Notes: generated from the letters alone by a model not told the origin. A stretch of 64,000 nucleotides of DNA from Aquanectria penicillioides (GCA_003415625.1 PYIU01000005.1:3043001-3107000), one strand, 5' to 3'; positions 12,601 to 26,500 are shown, counted from the stretch's first letter. Made by a program: numbers and translations.

Positions 12601-12840
12601 CCTTTCTCTCACATCCATCACCCTCTCCTCCCACTTTCCCACCAGCTGGAACCTCGGATTCCTCGTCCGCCAACGAAGCCCAAGCCCGCTGGTTGCTTGC
12701 TTGCTTCAGCTTCACGACTTTCGACTTTTTTCTCCCTCTCTTCCTCCCCCTCTCCTCTCCTCTTGCCCTCCCTTATCCTGACTTGCCATTCCCGCACGTT
12801 GTCTGCTGGTGGACTGCACCATCAGCACCCAGTTACAACC
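9602..12840. other. Long intergenic region between divergent SDS23-like and KAP123 genes
   Basis: Over 3 kb without a gene I can support. 9602-10160 is purine-rich on the + strand, matching the leader of the minus-strand SDS23-like gene, and has a 14-base tandem duplication (ggtggagtgcggag) near 10123-10156. A cluster of aggtacct palindromes lies at 10208-10238. 12395-12443 has long A runs (up to 21). 12540-12840 is strongly CT-rich and is the probable KAP123 leader. An open frame without an ATG start on the minus strand at 11866-12384 (172 codons) has no recognisable domain. Confidence 0.55.
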
Positions 12841-15800
12841 ATGTCGATGCTCCCTCCAGACATCCACGCGGAGCTGACCCAGCTCATGCAGGCCTTGCAG
12901 TCGCCCGACAACAGCATTCGATCTCAGGCCGAAGAACACTTGCAGAACAACTGGACAGCTTCTCGTCCCGAGGTCTTGTTGATGGGCCTTGCCGAACAGA
13001 TCGGTGCTGCTAGTGATACTGCTGTTCGTTCCCATCCTCCTTGTTCCCGACTTTCTTTGTCTTCCCCCTCCCTCCCCACCGCGCAACTTTGTGAAGCAGC
13101 AATGCTAACCTTGATCTCTCCTGCAGACACGGTCCTTCGTCGCCGTTATTTTCCGCCGAATCGCCTCCAAGACTAGAAAGGTCGAGTCTGGCGAGAACCT
13201 AGATCTCTTCTTCTCGCTTGCCAAGGACCAAGCCGCCGCTATCCGCCAAAAGCTTCTCCAGACCTTGGCTAGTGAGTCTGAGCGACTGGTTCGTAACAAG
13301 ATCAGCGATGCTGTCGCGGAAGTTGCTCGCCAATATACTGAGAACGGTTTGTCTTCCACACCGACTGCCATGCTCACTTCGTGTTTGCTGTTGCCTTTCT
13401 GGACTGGCTCTCCCCCCACCATTGATGCTAACCAATGCTCTCTACCCAACAGGTGATTCATGGCCCGAACTATTGAGTGCACTCTTCCAGCTCAGCCAAG
13501 CTCCCGAACCCGAGAAGCGAGAAAATGCCTTCCGAGTCTTTGCCACAACTCCGGCCATTATTGAGAAGCAACATGAGGAGGCCGTTTTGCAAGCCTTTCA
13601 AAAAGGATTCAAGGACGAAGCAGTCATGGTATGACTTTCTTGCACTAGTCTGCCCTGCCTTGCGACCTAGTGACTGATCATGATAATAGGTGCGTCTCGC
13701 CGCTATGGAAGCCTTTGCTTCGTTCTTCAGGACCATCAGCAAGAAGGGTCAGGCTAAGTACTACGCCTTGATTCCCGACGTTCTGAACATTCTACCCCCA
13801 ATCAAGGACTCTCAAGACTCGGACGATCTGAGCAAGGCACTTGTGGCCCTCATTGACCTTGCCGAGACTGCTCCCAAGATGTTCAAGCCCCTCTTCCAAA
13901 ACTTGGTTCAGTTCAGTATTTCTGTTATCCAAGATAAAGAACTGGATAACATTTGCCGCCAGAATGCCCTCGAGCTTATGGCCACCTTTGCGGACTACGC
14001 CCCCTCCCTCTGTCGCAAAGATCCTTCGTATACCAACGACATGATTACTCAGTGCCTCAGCCTCATGACAGACCTTGGAGAGGATGATGATGATGCCTCT
14101 GAGTGGATGGCTTCTGATGATGTAAGTCATATCGTTCTCAAATATGTCCTTGATAGGCAATTTGTGCTGACAATGAATCATTCAGCTTGATCAAGACGAG
14201 AGTGATCAGAACCATGTTGCGGGTGAGCAAACCATGGACCGACTTGCCAACAAGCTTGGCGGCCAGACTATCTTGGCCCCCACCTTCAACTGGTTGCCCC
14301 GAATGATGACTTCCATGGCTTGGAGGGATAGGCATGCCGCTTTGATGGCCATCTCTGCTATCTCTGAGGGCTGTAGAGATTTGATGATTGGAGAATTAAG
14401 TCAAGTACTGGACCTAGTTGTCCCAGCCCTTCGCGATCCTCATCCCCGGGTACGATGGGCTGGCTGTAACGCCCTGGGTCAGATGAGCACCGACTTCGCC
14501 CCCAAGATGCAAACTGATTACTATGACCGAGTTCTTAAGGCTATCATCCCCGTCCTTGATTCTCCTGAGGCTCGTGTCAAATCCCACGCTGCTGCTGCTT
14601 TGGTCAACTTCTGCGAGGAGGCCGAAAAGACCATCCTGGAGCCCTATCTTGACGATTTGCTGTCGCATCTGTTCCAGCTGCTTCAGAACGAAAAACGATA
14701 TGTCCAGGAACAAGCGCTTTCAACTATTGCCACAATTGCCGATGCTGCTGAGGCCGCATTCTCGAAGTACTATGATACGCTCATGCCGCTTCTCGTCAAT
14801 GTGCTTCAGAACCAGAGCGAGAAGGAGTACCGTCTCCTGCGAGCCAAGGCCATGGAGTGTGCCACTCTAATTGCCCTTGCTGTGGGCGAGGCCCGACTTG
14901 GACAGGACGCCATGACTCTGGTTAACCTCCTGGCCAATATTCAGACCAGCATTACTGATTCAGATGACCCCCAGGCCCAGTACCTCATGCACTGCTGGGG
15001 TCGCATGTGCCGAGTCCTTGGTTCGGATTTCCTTCCATTCCTCCACAATGTCATGCCGCCTCTGCTAGAGCTGGCCATGGCTAAGGCTGATATCCAGCTC
15101 CTCGATGATGATGATCAGGTTGAGCAGATGCAGAACGAGGAAGGCTGGGAACTTGTTCCCTTGAAGGGCAAGATGATTGGTATTCGAACGAGCACCATGG
15201 ATGACAAGCATATGGCCATCGAGCTTCTCGTTGTTTATGCTCAGGTTCTAGAGGGTGCATTCGCTCCATATGTTGCCGAGATCATGGAGAAGATTGCCCT
15301 ACCTGGCTTGGCCTTCTTCTTTCATGACCCTGTTCGTTACATCTCAGCAAAGTTGGTCCCTCAATTGTTGAGCTCGTATAAGAAGGCCTATGGCCCTCAG
15401 TCCAATGAGCTTGCCGGTCTCTGGACCGCCACGGTGGACAAACTCCTGGAAGTCCTCACTGCTGAGCCCGCCATTGACACTTTGGCGGAGATGTACCAGT
15501 GCTTCTATGAGTCGGTAGAGGTTGTGGGCAAGGGGTGTCTAACCACCGATCATTTGAAGCGTTTCATCGATTCGGTTCACTCCGCCATTGAGGACTATAA
15601 GGACCGCGTCGCTCAGCGTGCTGAAGACAAGGAAGGCGCCACAGCCGATGATGTCGAAGACGAAGCGGAGGAGACGTTGATGGCAATTGAGGATGACCAA
15701 ACCCTGTTGTCCGACATGAACAAGGCATTCCATGCGATCTTCAAGAACCACGGAGCTGCTTTCCTCCCCGCTTGGGAGAGACTCATCTCGACATACGAGG

Positions 15801-16535
15801 GATTCCTTGCGTCCAACGACCCTACTCAGCGTCAATGGGGACTGTGTATCATGGATGATGTTCTCGAGTACTGCGGCCCTGAGAGCACTAGATACGCTAA
15901 CTACATTACTCAACCACTTATTGATGGCTGCCGAGACCCTTCGCCAGCCATTCGACAAGCTGCGGCTTACGGTATTGGTGTTGCTGCCCATCGAGGTGGG
16001 GCCCCTTGGGCGCAATTCCTGGGTGGTTCGGTCCCGTTCCTTTTCCAGGTTACCCAAGTGGCAGATGCTCGCAACGAAGATAATGTGTATGCGACCGAGA
16101 ATGCCTGTGCCGCCATTGCAAAGATTCTTCATTACAATGCTAGCACTGTTGGAGACGTTCAGAGCATTATCACGCAGTGGGTAGAAACACTCCCCGTTAC
16201 CAACGATGAGGAGGCGGCGCCGTATGCGTATGCATATCTCGCTGAGCTCATCGACCAGTAAGTTTTAGGCCTCACTTCCCAAAATCTCTCGATTTGTTTG
16301 ATAGCTAACGCAACACCATCGTTTTAGGCGAAACCCCGCAGTGATTAACCAGGCGGGTAAAGTCTTTGTGTTTATTGCTCAAGCCCTGGAGGCAGAGACT
16401 CTTCAAGGGCAGACGGCGAGCCGCGTTGCGGCGGCAACCAAGGCACTTTTGACAACTGCCAACGTAGACCCGATGCCTCTGCTGCAGCAGTTTTCCCAAG
16501 ACTCTCAGCGCACGATTATGGGATACTTCTCCTAG
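12841..16535 (+). CDS. kap123: Importin beta-4 / Kap123-type karyopherin
   Basis: Nuclear import receptor of the importin-beta family; by family knowledge Kap123 carries ribosomal proteins and histones H3/H4 through the nuclear pore under Ran control. Six exons: 12841-13023, 13127-13346, 13453-13628, 13690-14121, 14186-16257 and 16328-16535, giving 1,096 residues, close to the yeast length of about 1,110. The protein is HEAT-repeat helical throughout. Recognisable parts are the N-terminal importin region with NSIRSQAEEHLQ and VIFRRIASK, an acidic loop GEDDDDASEW, and the repeat stretch MTSMAWRDRHAALMAISAIS. Introns 1 and 2 use weaker donors (GTTCGT, GTTTGT), but their joins restore family sequence exactly. 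An 18-base A run follows the stop at 16600-16617. Confidence 0.95.
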
Positions 16536-19500
16536 GTGTGGAGGGCTATCAATGATCGATGTAAGCGGGCTCGAAAATAAGACCTGAAAAACTCAACACA
16601 AAAAAAAAAAAAAAAAAGGGAGGAGGGGGAGGGGGAGGGGGGGCTCGAGCCTGTCCTGGACGTTATTGTTGGGAGACAAGGATAGTCGGGCAAGGATGAT
16701 TATGACGCAGATATTTATTGGGAACATGCCGCTTCTGATTCCAGATGATACCAAGAAGGACTTAAACACCCAACTAATACAAAAGTTGGCTGAATAGCTA
16801 TGAATCCTTCAGGCAGACAGGGAGCTTGGAGATTTATTTTGTCTTTTTTTTATTTCCTCCTTTTGAAAGATATGGAAGGGCGTTAGCCCCTTGGGGTGGA
16901 AGGACTCCCGAACTTGAAGACTATCCAGACAGGGGACAGAGAGAGAGAGAGGGAAAAGAATCGATGGGATGAGCCATGAAACTGTTCAGCAAAGGGGGTA
17001 GGGGGCACGAATCATTTGACGATAGAAACCGAATGTGGCGTCGAGTAGAAGAAAATCCTGGGCCATACGTATTGACCAATATCTGATTGATATTTACTCA
17101 TCTGTGTTGAATCCTGTAAATGCGAATATATGGGCGCGGGATAATGAAATTTGTTTCGGGATGGAGTCGAGGCAAAATATGACCATGCCTTGATCCAAGT
17201 GATGGCAGAAGGAGCTCGGCTGTGGTGGGTAGAGACTCGGATGACCCTAGCCAGCGGCTTTTCTGTTGTTCAACATGGCACGGGAGGAGACAAATGTATG
17301 CGCAAGGCTGGGACAAGCTTGGAGCTAGAAGGCGAGACTACTTGGGAATGGAATTACTGTTGGGGAATGGGGACAGAGTTTTGGGAATCCCGAACTTGGA
17401 GAAAGCGAAGGGACGATGTTGCGATAGCAGAGTTGTAGAAAGTGCGATTCGGTGGTTTCTTTGGATTGATCATTTGAGCTAGTGTCGAGTCGGAGAGGGC
17501 GATATTGGGGGTGAGTTTGTTTGATGGGAGTGTGGGTAGTCGAGACGAAATGAGGATGTCGTCCGCTATGACCTGGCAACCGGTATAAAGCCATCGCATC
17601 ACATTGGTTCGCGGTTGAACTGCCCTGTCAAACTGCCTGAACTTGTCGATCATACCGCAACTACTATCTAGTGAACCTCATCCAGGAACCGTGCAGACAC
17701 AGGACCAATCGTCCAATCTGGCGATGTAGTGGTGGGGTTTAGGGCAGCTGGCATTGGCATTGTGCGTGAGACAGGGCTGTAGTGAGATATGACCGAGAGC
17801 GGAGGAGGTCGAGTATGCATGAGGCCCTAATGTCTTATAATGAATGAATGGGGCAGATTGCTTTTCGTAGCCGAATGTTGTGTGTTCGCTTCCTGAACAT
17901 GTCCCGTCTATTCTGCCCCTGGGACCGACCCTCGGCACAGCGATTGTCGTTGGAGATAGCTCGCCATGAACGGATTGCGCAGTTCACAACCCCCTCCCCC
18001 TCACCACGAGGGGAGTGCGGGAAGCCGAGTTACAAGGAAAACGCTTTTACATTGTCCATCAAACGCGGTTTACCCTTGTCCGAGCCCGAATGAGGTAACC
18101 CGAGCGTGTCAGTTGGGCTGGGCTGCGATGTCAGCCCCTGTCGTTGCGATTGGCCGTGTTGATCGTGGTGGTCAATGGCGGTAATCCTGGTTGACATGAT
18201 TCCTCACCTCATGGACCTTGTTACTTTTTATTTAGCCTCTCGGTCTCATTTCTAATACTGTGCAGCTAATTGCTTCTGCAGCAGATGCGCTATCATGGTC
18301 CCTTTGAATGCTACTACACAAACCCCGGCGACGGGTCAATTGTTTGAACTACGAGTTCTTCGTCGCCTGGGCACGGCAGCGAGGATGGAGCGTACCTATT
18401 TAGGTGCCTGGAAGCAAGTGGGGAATGATACCTACGAGCAGCTGCCACTGCCCCAGCACCTGTCCTCACGGCTCCGTCCATCCCGTCCCTCCCCCGGTCC
18501 CACACGGGAAGATTAAAGCAAGGACCACCAAGTGGTTGCAAACCTGTTGTAGGTAGGTAGGTAGGTAGGTAGGTAGGTAGGTACTTAGGTAGGTAGGTAT
18601 CCTGCGGATGGGATTGGCATCCAAACGGTACTTGCATGCCGCGTGCATGGCTGCAAGTCCAAGCGCAAGTGCAAAAGGCAGTCTCGCCTCCTACCACTCA
18701 TTCTCGTTACAGTGCACCCTCGCACCCACCCACCCACTGGCCACCCGCTTGCGATATTACAGGTAACTTCGGTAGCTACCTAGGTAGTGGTCATAGCAGC
18801 AGCTTAGATGCATCGCTTTCCGTCACTTTCCCATGACCCCTCCCATCCTCTCCCCTCCTCTCCTCCTCTCCCCCCCCCCACACACCACCATAATTGGACT
18901 CGCCTCGAGGAATTCCAGTACGTCTAGCAAGGGTAAGTGGACTCTTGTCTCGCTCATTCCCTCTTGTTCTCTCTCCACACTCCACTCCGCCAATACCACT
19001 AGGTACTACAACGGACCGCCTCCTCTAATCGTCCATATCCCATCTCTTTTTTTCCCCCTCTCCATCATTCTCTTGTCCTACTCTTTTTGCCTTGCCCTCA
19101 CGACACAACACCAACGATTCCTTCTACTACCAAGTTTTCCCTTCCCAGCAACCAGACCTAACCCCCGACCGATCTCCGACCCTTCGTCCTCTCCAACATA
19201 TCACAACAAGTCGCTGTGCTGGAGAACGCTCCAGCTGCCTCAAATTCCTGATCGTTTTCCCTCCGGTGTAACGAATGCCGCGTGTTGCCGCCTCGCTTCT
19301 CAGCGACTGCCCGTATTTTCTCTCGATCTTCCCGTCACCCGCCAGCTGCCGTCATCTTCCAGCGAATACCCTGGTGTAATTTGTGTACCCAAGCTTCAGC
19401 TGGATCCACTATCCTACCCTGGAATTTCGACATCCGACTCCAACTGCAAACCCTCGATAGCGACCCGACCAAGATTCCGACCCGAGCCTTTGCTCTCTCT

Positions 19501-19762
19501 CTAGAAATACTCTCCTCTAGCCATTCCCAAAGCTCCCCACTTCGGTCCCGCATTACTCCACCATCACTCGACGGCTGCTATATGATCACCTGGTACAAAC
19601 CAAGCAATCTTCACGACAAACAGCAATTCTGGCGGTCTCCTGGTTGACCCCTTCATTCTAGAGTTCAAGATAGTCAATCCTTAGCATATCTGCTGAGGCA
19701 TTGCTCAATTCCTTCCCTGGCCTTGGGCGCCTGGCTTCGCCGTCCTGCCAGATGCTGTCGTT
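16536..19762. other. Intergenic region and probable long leader of wc-1
   Basis: About 3.2 kb lacking a supportable gene. It has an A run at 16600-16617, a (gtag)n microsatellite at 18549-18600 and a TACCTAGGTA motif at 18777-18786. From about 18835 to 19700 the + strand is very CT-rich, with repeated ctctcc and tccc blocks; this is probably the promoter and long 5' untranslated region of wc-1. The 223-codon open frame at 18833-19504 is Ser/Pro/Leu low-complexity and lies within it. Confidence 0.55.
18549..18600. repeat. (GTAG)n microsatellite
   Basis: About twelve copies of gtag, interrupted once by gtacttag, between 18549 and 18600. Related taggtacct palindromes occur elsewhere in intergenic parts of the window, so this may be an expanded version of a common short motif. 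Confidence 0.9.
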
Positions 19763-22700
19763 ATGGATGCCTTCTACTCTCCAACCCAGCTGCCTCAGCA
19801 GCAGCAGCAGCAGCAGCAGCAACAGCAACATTACCACAAGCATCCCCAATCCCATCCTCAAGCTATTCACCACAATATGGTCGCCGATCCATCTCTCCTC
19901 CCCCCAGGGGATTCCCTTGACGATATAGTCCAAAGCAACCAAACTGAACTCTACCGCCGACGTAGCATGCCTCAAAATTACGGAAACCCCATGTCTCATG
20001 GCGCAGAGGATTCGCCGCGGAGGATGTCTGCGGTGGCCATTGGTGATATGATGACGTTCGGAGCCGGAGACAATGGTTTGGGATCCTACCAGTTTAGCCA
20101 ATCCATCTCAGCCGGTTTCCCCGCTATCAACACCAACATCGCCATCTCCGAGCAGTTAGGGCCATACATGCCTTCAAACCCAGCAGACTATCCCGTCATG
20201 TCTCCAGATATGATGGGCTCCATGATCCCCTCCACCTTTGCCAACATGTCTGTCGGTCAGGTGGGTCATCAGATGACAGGAGATGCTCAGGCGATGAACA
20301 TGTTCACGTCTTCGGCCAACCCTGTGCCACCCCCATTCCCCCTCAGTCACATTAATACCGTTGGACATGGCCTCCCTGACTTAGGACCTGACGAGGGCCC
20401 GCTTAGCGTGACTCCTACCAACGCTCCGACAACCACGTCCACCCCGGCCCCGGCGGTCGCTCAAGCACCGGCCCTTGAAAAAAGAGGAGATCAAGACGAC
20501 GAGGTTATGACTGTACCGCCGCCTTTGAACACAGTTGACTCGTCTCAAGCCCAGGCGACCGCGGCCATTGCCCTTGATCCTAGTGTCACTCCCGACTTCA
20601 ATCCCCCAATGCCTCCACTTACCCGGCACGTCTCCCGCCAGTCAGGTTCAGTGCTTTCACCTCATACCAACTCTCATTCTGCTGGAACCACCCAGCCAAA
20701 TAGTACCTCTGTCGTAACTACCCCTACCAACGTCGGCACTCCGATCGAGTCCAAGGAGAACACTGTGTATTCTAAGAGCGGCTTCGACATGCTAAAAGCA
20801 TTGTGGCTAGTTGCAACTCGCAAGAGCCCAAAAATCAATCTCGGAGCTGTGGATATGTCATGTGCTTTTGTCGTTTGCGATGTCACAATGAACGACTGTC
20901 CTATAATTTACGTCTCCGACAACTTTCAGAACTTGACGGGATACAGCCGCCATGAAATTGTTGGTCAGAATTGTCGCTTCCTGCAGGCTCCAGATGGGAA
21001 GGTTGAGGCTGGTTCGAAACGTGAATTTGTTGATGATGGAGCTGTATACAACCTCAAGAAGATGATCCATGAAGGCAAAGAAGTTCAGCAGAGTCTTATC
21101 AACTACCGCAAAGGCGGAAAGCCGTTTCTCAACCTCCTGACCATGATTCCCATCCCTTGGGACACGGATGAGATTAGGTACTTCATTGGCTTCCAGATTG
21201 ATCTGGTTGAGTGCCCTGATGCTATTGCCTCCAATGCTGGAATCGATGGTATGAAAGTCAACTATAAACACAGCGACATTGGTCAATACATCTGGACCCC
21301 TCCAGCATCCAGCCAGTGGGACCCTGAGAATGGACAAACTCTTGGGGTCGATGACGTATCAACTTTGCTCCAGCAGTTCAACCCCAAGGGACATGCCTCA
21401 GATTGGCATAAACAGACTTGGGACAAAATGTTACTGGAGAACACTGACGACGTCGTCCATGTTCTATCTCTTAAAGGACTGTTTCTCTACCTGTCCCCGG
21501 CTTGCAAGCGAATTCTTGAGTACGATGCCGCAGAACTTGTGGGCAACTCCTTGTCCACTGTCTGCCACCCATCCGATATCGTCCCTGTTACGCGAGAATT
21601 GAAGGACACTACTTCGGGAAACCCCGTCAACATCGTTTTTAGAATTCGTAGAAAGCACAGTGGGTATACATGGTTCGAGAGTCACGGTTCGCTCTTTGTC
21701 GAACAAGGTAAAGGCCGGAAGTGCATTATCCTTGTTGGGCGAAAGCGCCCTGTCTTTGCCCTTAGCCGTCGGAATCTGGAGGCAAATGGAGGCATTGGGG
21801 ATAGTGAGCTTTGGACGAAACTATCGACTTCAGGGCTATTCTTATTTATCTCATCAAATATTAGGTCACTTCTTGACCTTCAGCCAGAAAGTTTGGTTGG
21901 GACCAGCATTCAGGATCTCATGCGAAAGGAGTCACGGCCCGAGTTTGGACGCTCTATTGAAAAAGCGAGACGTGGGAAAACCGTCACATGCAAGCATGAG
22001 GTTCAGAATCGACGTGGCCAGGTTCTACAGGCACAGACTACCTTGTATCCTGGAGATGCTGTGGAGGGGAGAAGCCTTCGTTCTTGCTAGCTCAGACAAA
22101 GCTCCTCAAAGCCTCTTCTCGAAACGCTATCCCGACAGGAAATAAATCGGTTAACGCAACTCCGAGATCAGATGTGGTCAACCAGGAAGTGCCCAAGGTT
22201 TCTCAAGCTGCCAGTGGCTCCCTAGCCCTTGGATCTCAAGATGCTGCCTTGGCTTCCGACGACAATATTTTCGATGAACTTAGAACGACAAAATGCTCTA
22301 GTTGGCAGTTTGAACTCCGTCAGATGGAAAAGGTAAATCGAATCCTTGCAGAGGAGTTGGGCGGGCTCCTTTCGAACAAAAAGAAGCGCAAGAGGAGGAA
22401 AGGAGTTGGGAATGTAGTTAGGGACTGTGCCAATTGCCATACACGCAATACACCCGAGTGGCGGAGAGGCCCTAGTGGTCAAAGAGACTTATGTAACAGC
22501 TGTGGCCTCCGTTGGGCAAAGCAAGTGAGTTACAATCATTCTTTAGTTATTCAAGCTGAGCGCATGCTAATGACGGCTTAGACTGGCAGAGTCTCCCCTC
22601 GCACTTCTTCACGTGGCGGCAACAACAATGGGAACGGGGATGCCCAGAGTAAGAAATCCAATTCACCCATCCACTCATCGCCATTACAGAAGGACATGAC

Positions 22701-22932
22701 CGCTGAAGCACCTAATGCTCGAGCTTCCACCAGAGATGGTGCTGTTGACCCTGCCAAGCTCTCGAAACAGGCCGATCTTGGAGTTTCAGCGGCATCAAGT
22801 AGTGCTGCATCAGCCACTGTTGTTCAGCCATCGACCACAGTTCCGCCACTAAGCCATCCGTCTATACTAGGTGGAACCGTCACTTCAGCGATGACTTCGA
22901 TACAAGAAGAGCGCGAGTCGAGCCAGACGTGA
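19763..22932 (+). CDS. wc-1: White Collar-1 blue-light receptor / GATA transcription factor, with apparent frameshift
   Basis: Flavin-binding photoreceptor and transcription activator that works with WC-2. Exon 1 runs 19763-22524; a 57-nt intron (22525-22581, GTGAGT...TTAG) is followed by exon 2 to 22932. About 1,037 residues if the frame is corrected. Order: polyglutamine tract (about residues 14-24), LOV domain (about 363-495) with the GQNCRFLQ motif whose Cys404 forms the flavin adduct, PAS domain (about 552-665), PAS-like domain (about 680-765), basic nuclear signal KKKRKRRK, and a GATA zinc finger with spacing CX2CX18CX2C starting at CANC. Oddity: in the G4 run at 22066-22069 the frame shifts by one base. 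Read literally, the protein ends at 22090 (775 residues) and loses the zinc finger, yet LYPGDAVEG continues directly as EKPSFLLAQTK in the new frame. A lost G is the simplest reading. Confidence 0.93.
19796..19830 (+). repeat. CAG/CAA repeat encoding polyglutamine in wc-1
   Basis: A run of CAG codons ending in CAA/CAG alternation encodes about eleven consecutive glutamines near the WC-1 N-terminus. Polyglutamine tracts at the WC-1 N-terminus are known in other fungi and vary in length. Confidence 0.95.
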
Positions 22933-23587
22933 AAGGCCAATCAATCCATCCTCATCTATTTCGTTTTGTCAATTGGCTGTTTCACTTCATCTTGGAGCGT
23001 ATGAAGCAGAGCTGTCTCTTGATGATCTGGCATTATGATACCCGCCACTTCTAACTACTTTGATTTCTCTTCCGCTTTCCTACTTTCTTCTTCTTCCTCT
23101 TTCGATCAACTTGTTCTTTCTCTCGCCCGGTTCAGAATTTTGGAAGACTGATCTAGTTGACGACGGGAATCTTGTGATTATTATACAGGAACTCAGAATA
23201 TGACCAATGAGTGACTGCAGTTGGTCGTTTGCTATTTACGGGTGAAGGGTTTTCTTCACCTTGTGGGTGCATGCAACTTTGGATATTTGGGAAAAGGGAT
23301 AGACACGACATATACCATAAATACGAGGCGTTGGGAGGACATTTTCTTTAGACCTAGCGACTGGGACACGAATCTTCGCTCGTGTGCAGATGCATACATA
23401 TGATACGATACTTTTTACCTATCTTACCGATTCACTCCCTCCTACTTGCAGATGTGCCTATCCTCGTACATCAAACCCGCTAAAACTATGCGATAGCTGT
23501 CCATGGTAGGGCCATAGGCCAGAATATTGAACTTCCTTGGTCCTATTTGAATGTATGCCGGGTTACGTAGCATAAACAGCTCTATGT
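22933..23587. other. Convergent intergenic region wc-1 / UGGT
   Basis: Holds the 3' untranslated regions of two converging genes. There is a CT-rich tract near 23060-23120. No coding or RNA feature is evident. Confidence 0.6.
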
Positions 23588-26500
23588 CTATAGTTCATCT
23601 ATCGTGTGCACTGGCTTCTGCTCCTCCCAGGCACGACTCTTTGTATTGTGATCCTCAGAAACAGGCACCCTGTTCGTCTCCTTTTCCTGATGGCCTCTTG
23701 AGGAGCCAACGCTATCAGACGACGACGAGGATCCCTTACGACGGCGATCCACAGCAGCAATCTCATCGTCATATATAGTCCACTCGGGGACTTGACGTCG
23801 AGCACGATCGAGTTTTGGCTCCTTGGTTTGTGGGTTGTTGCACAGGTCGATTGTACGGGCGCTGGCAAGTGTGTCATCGCTGCACCATGTCTCGCACCAA
23901 AGCCACTCTTGGGGTAGGCTGTGGATGGGAATATTGAACTGCATGTGATTCGGCAGGTCCTGGTCGAGGTTTGCGAGACTGTTGGGATCGGCCGAGAGGG
24001 CGTGATACGTCTGGCGCAGACGGTCGCCGGCGGCGATCTGGCGGAAGCGGTGCAGATCTACTACATAAAGAGCAGAGATGTGGTACGGGAGACCGCGGAG
24101 ATAGTTTGCCCAGTAGCCTTGCTTCCAGAAGCGGAAGCCTTCCATCTCGGTACGCGAGTCGCACATGGGCGTGAAGCCGTAGGGTGCTTCGCCGAGGTCA
24201 TGATTGACCAGGTCCATCATGTCGGTGCGGACAATCTGGTCGGCGTCAACAAAAATCACCTTATCTAGAGACAATGGGAATAGGACGTCAAGGAAAAGGA
24301 TCTTGTAGCCCCAGATCTCGCGCTGCTTTTCTTTTTGCTGTCTGAGCCAATGCGGCCACTTGTATGTCACCATCTCGTACTTGAACCCGTACTCAGCAGC
24401 GAGATGGGGGATGAAGTCCTTGAACGAGGGTGATAGAAATTGCTCGATGAACCAGAACTTGACCGTGTGTTCGGTGTTGCGCATGACGGATACCATCATG
24501 ATGTTGAGCATGCGCTCATACAGGTGCCCGCTAGCCACAGAGAAGATATTGATTTCGGCGTGTTCTTTTGCTGAGATAGTCTTGGCCGACTTCGCACCGC
24601 CTAGGATGCTCTCGGCGAACTTGAGGCCTTTAGAAACGATGCCGTCACTTTTGGACTCAGCGAGCACGTCAGCCTCGTCCATACCAGACTTTCTGTTGAG
24701 ACGCGGGTATAGTGTTGTGCCTTGGAAGTCCATTAGAGTGACATCAGTGCCTTGATCTCCTGGAACAGGTGAATAGCCTTTAGCCCCCACGCTTTCAATC
24801 TCAAATATTTCGGCACTGCGACCTTCCTTCAATTGGATATTGTAGAAACCGGGATTTGCTTTGAACTGGAAGTACCCTAAGTTGGCCATGACAATGGTAT
24901 CGGTAAGGAGGGGATCCTTCTCAGTCGCCAAGACAAGTTGGGCACCCTTAGGAGCGCCTCGCTTGCCCTCACGGGAGTGACCTTCAATGAGGATGTTCTC
25001 AAGCTCGTATGTGGCGTCGACGTCGCCTTTAACGGAGGCCAGCTTGATGTTGTCCAAGTCGTGCACCGAAGCTTTGGGGGCGACAAGCCACGCCGGGGGA
25101 ACATCCATGGCTGTGGTGAGTAGTGCCTCTGACGGGAGACCTTTGAACGTGGCTTGTAAACCCTTGACGCTTCCAGACTCGTCAAAAGAGGGCTTTGAAT
25201 CAAGTACATAACGAAAAAAGCGCTTGACTGGTAGTTCTGAAACGACCTCTCGAGGGTTCATAAAAAGTTTCAAGTAAACGCCGTTAATTTCGGACAAAAC
25301 TTTGAGAATAGGGGCCCATCTTTGCCCCTGCTCACTTGTGGGATTGAGAAGCCCAGAAATGTGGATGCTTGCCGTCTCCGGGTCGCCAACCTCAAATGCC
25401 GTATGTGTCGAGTTCCAAGTGGTGTAGAGCATGCTTCTGACGGCTGGAGCAGACTCGAAAATGCCCTCAGGAAGATCCGAAATAGTGGACAGAGCGACGA
25501 TCGACGACACCTTGGCGAGCTCTAAGGGTGTAGGAATCATCTCTATAAGACCGAGATCATCCATCGCAGCACACACAGGCTTGATCCTCTTCCGTTGCTC
25601 AAAGGCCAGGAGCTGTTGGAAGTCATCTACCGTGAAGGAGTCGCCCGGGGCAAATGGGCCAATGATGCGGCCGTTGAATATGATTGCGCTTTCGCCAGCA
25701 CTTATCGACGCAATGCTGTTGAATTTGGCCAGGGAAACGGCAAAGCTATTATCCTTTTCAACGTCTGCCACTCCAAGCATGTCCAAGTACTCTTTGAGAT
25801 CAAGATTAGCATTCTTTAAGGTCTCGCTCGTCTCGGCGGGCTTTGAGGGGATTGCTGGGTTGTGAACCAGATGGACCCGAACACCTTCGTGTTGCTGTTG
25901 AAACTTCGAGGCAGAAGCCCAAAAACCCTGTCCACCCGCCGACTTCAAGTCTGCCATTATAACAATGTGGGACCAGTCTGCTTTGTCCGAACTTCCAGGC
26001 CCCCAAACAGGGAGCCTTGTGAACATGTCCGAGTACTCAGTATATAATTTACTGACATCAAGGACCCGAGTCGCTTTTTCATCGTCGGGAAATATGTAGG
26101 TGTTTCTTGTTGCCATCGCGTCCTCAAGGAACACTCCCGGAACCCAAGTCTCATCATCAATAGTTCCAAAATACACGCCCTTTTGCACGGCCTGTAGATC
26201 TTCAGTTAAACGAGAGCTCATGGCCTGAACCCAGTTATTTTCACGCGGGATCGTGAATCCGTTGGCAAAAATTGGGCGCACAGGGGTGTTTGCTTTCAGT
26301 CTCTTCACCCAAGCCAGTGAAAGTTCAACTTGGTGGCTATACGTCTTCGCCTCAAGGACCTCAGTAAAGGTCAACTCGGCAGACTTGGTCTCACGGCCTT
26401 CAATCGCCTTTAGGTACGCCTTCTCATTCGCGCCTTTGACAAAGTTTTCTTGGATGCTCTGTAGATACGTAGTGAGCGCATCAGGGCCGTAGGTTTGAAT

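Noticed and set aside
18833..19504. 223-codon open frame upstream of wc-1
   Set aside because: Ser/Pro/Leu low-complexity product of a CT-rich leader. It would at most be a long uORF, with no evidence of conservation.
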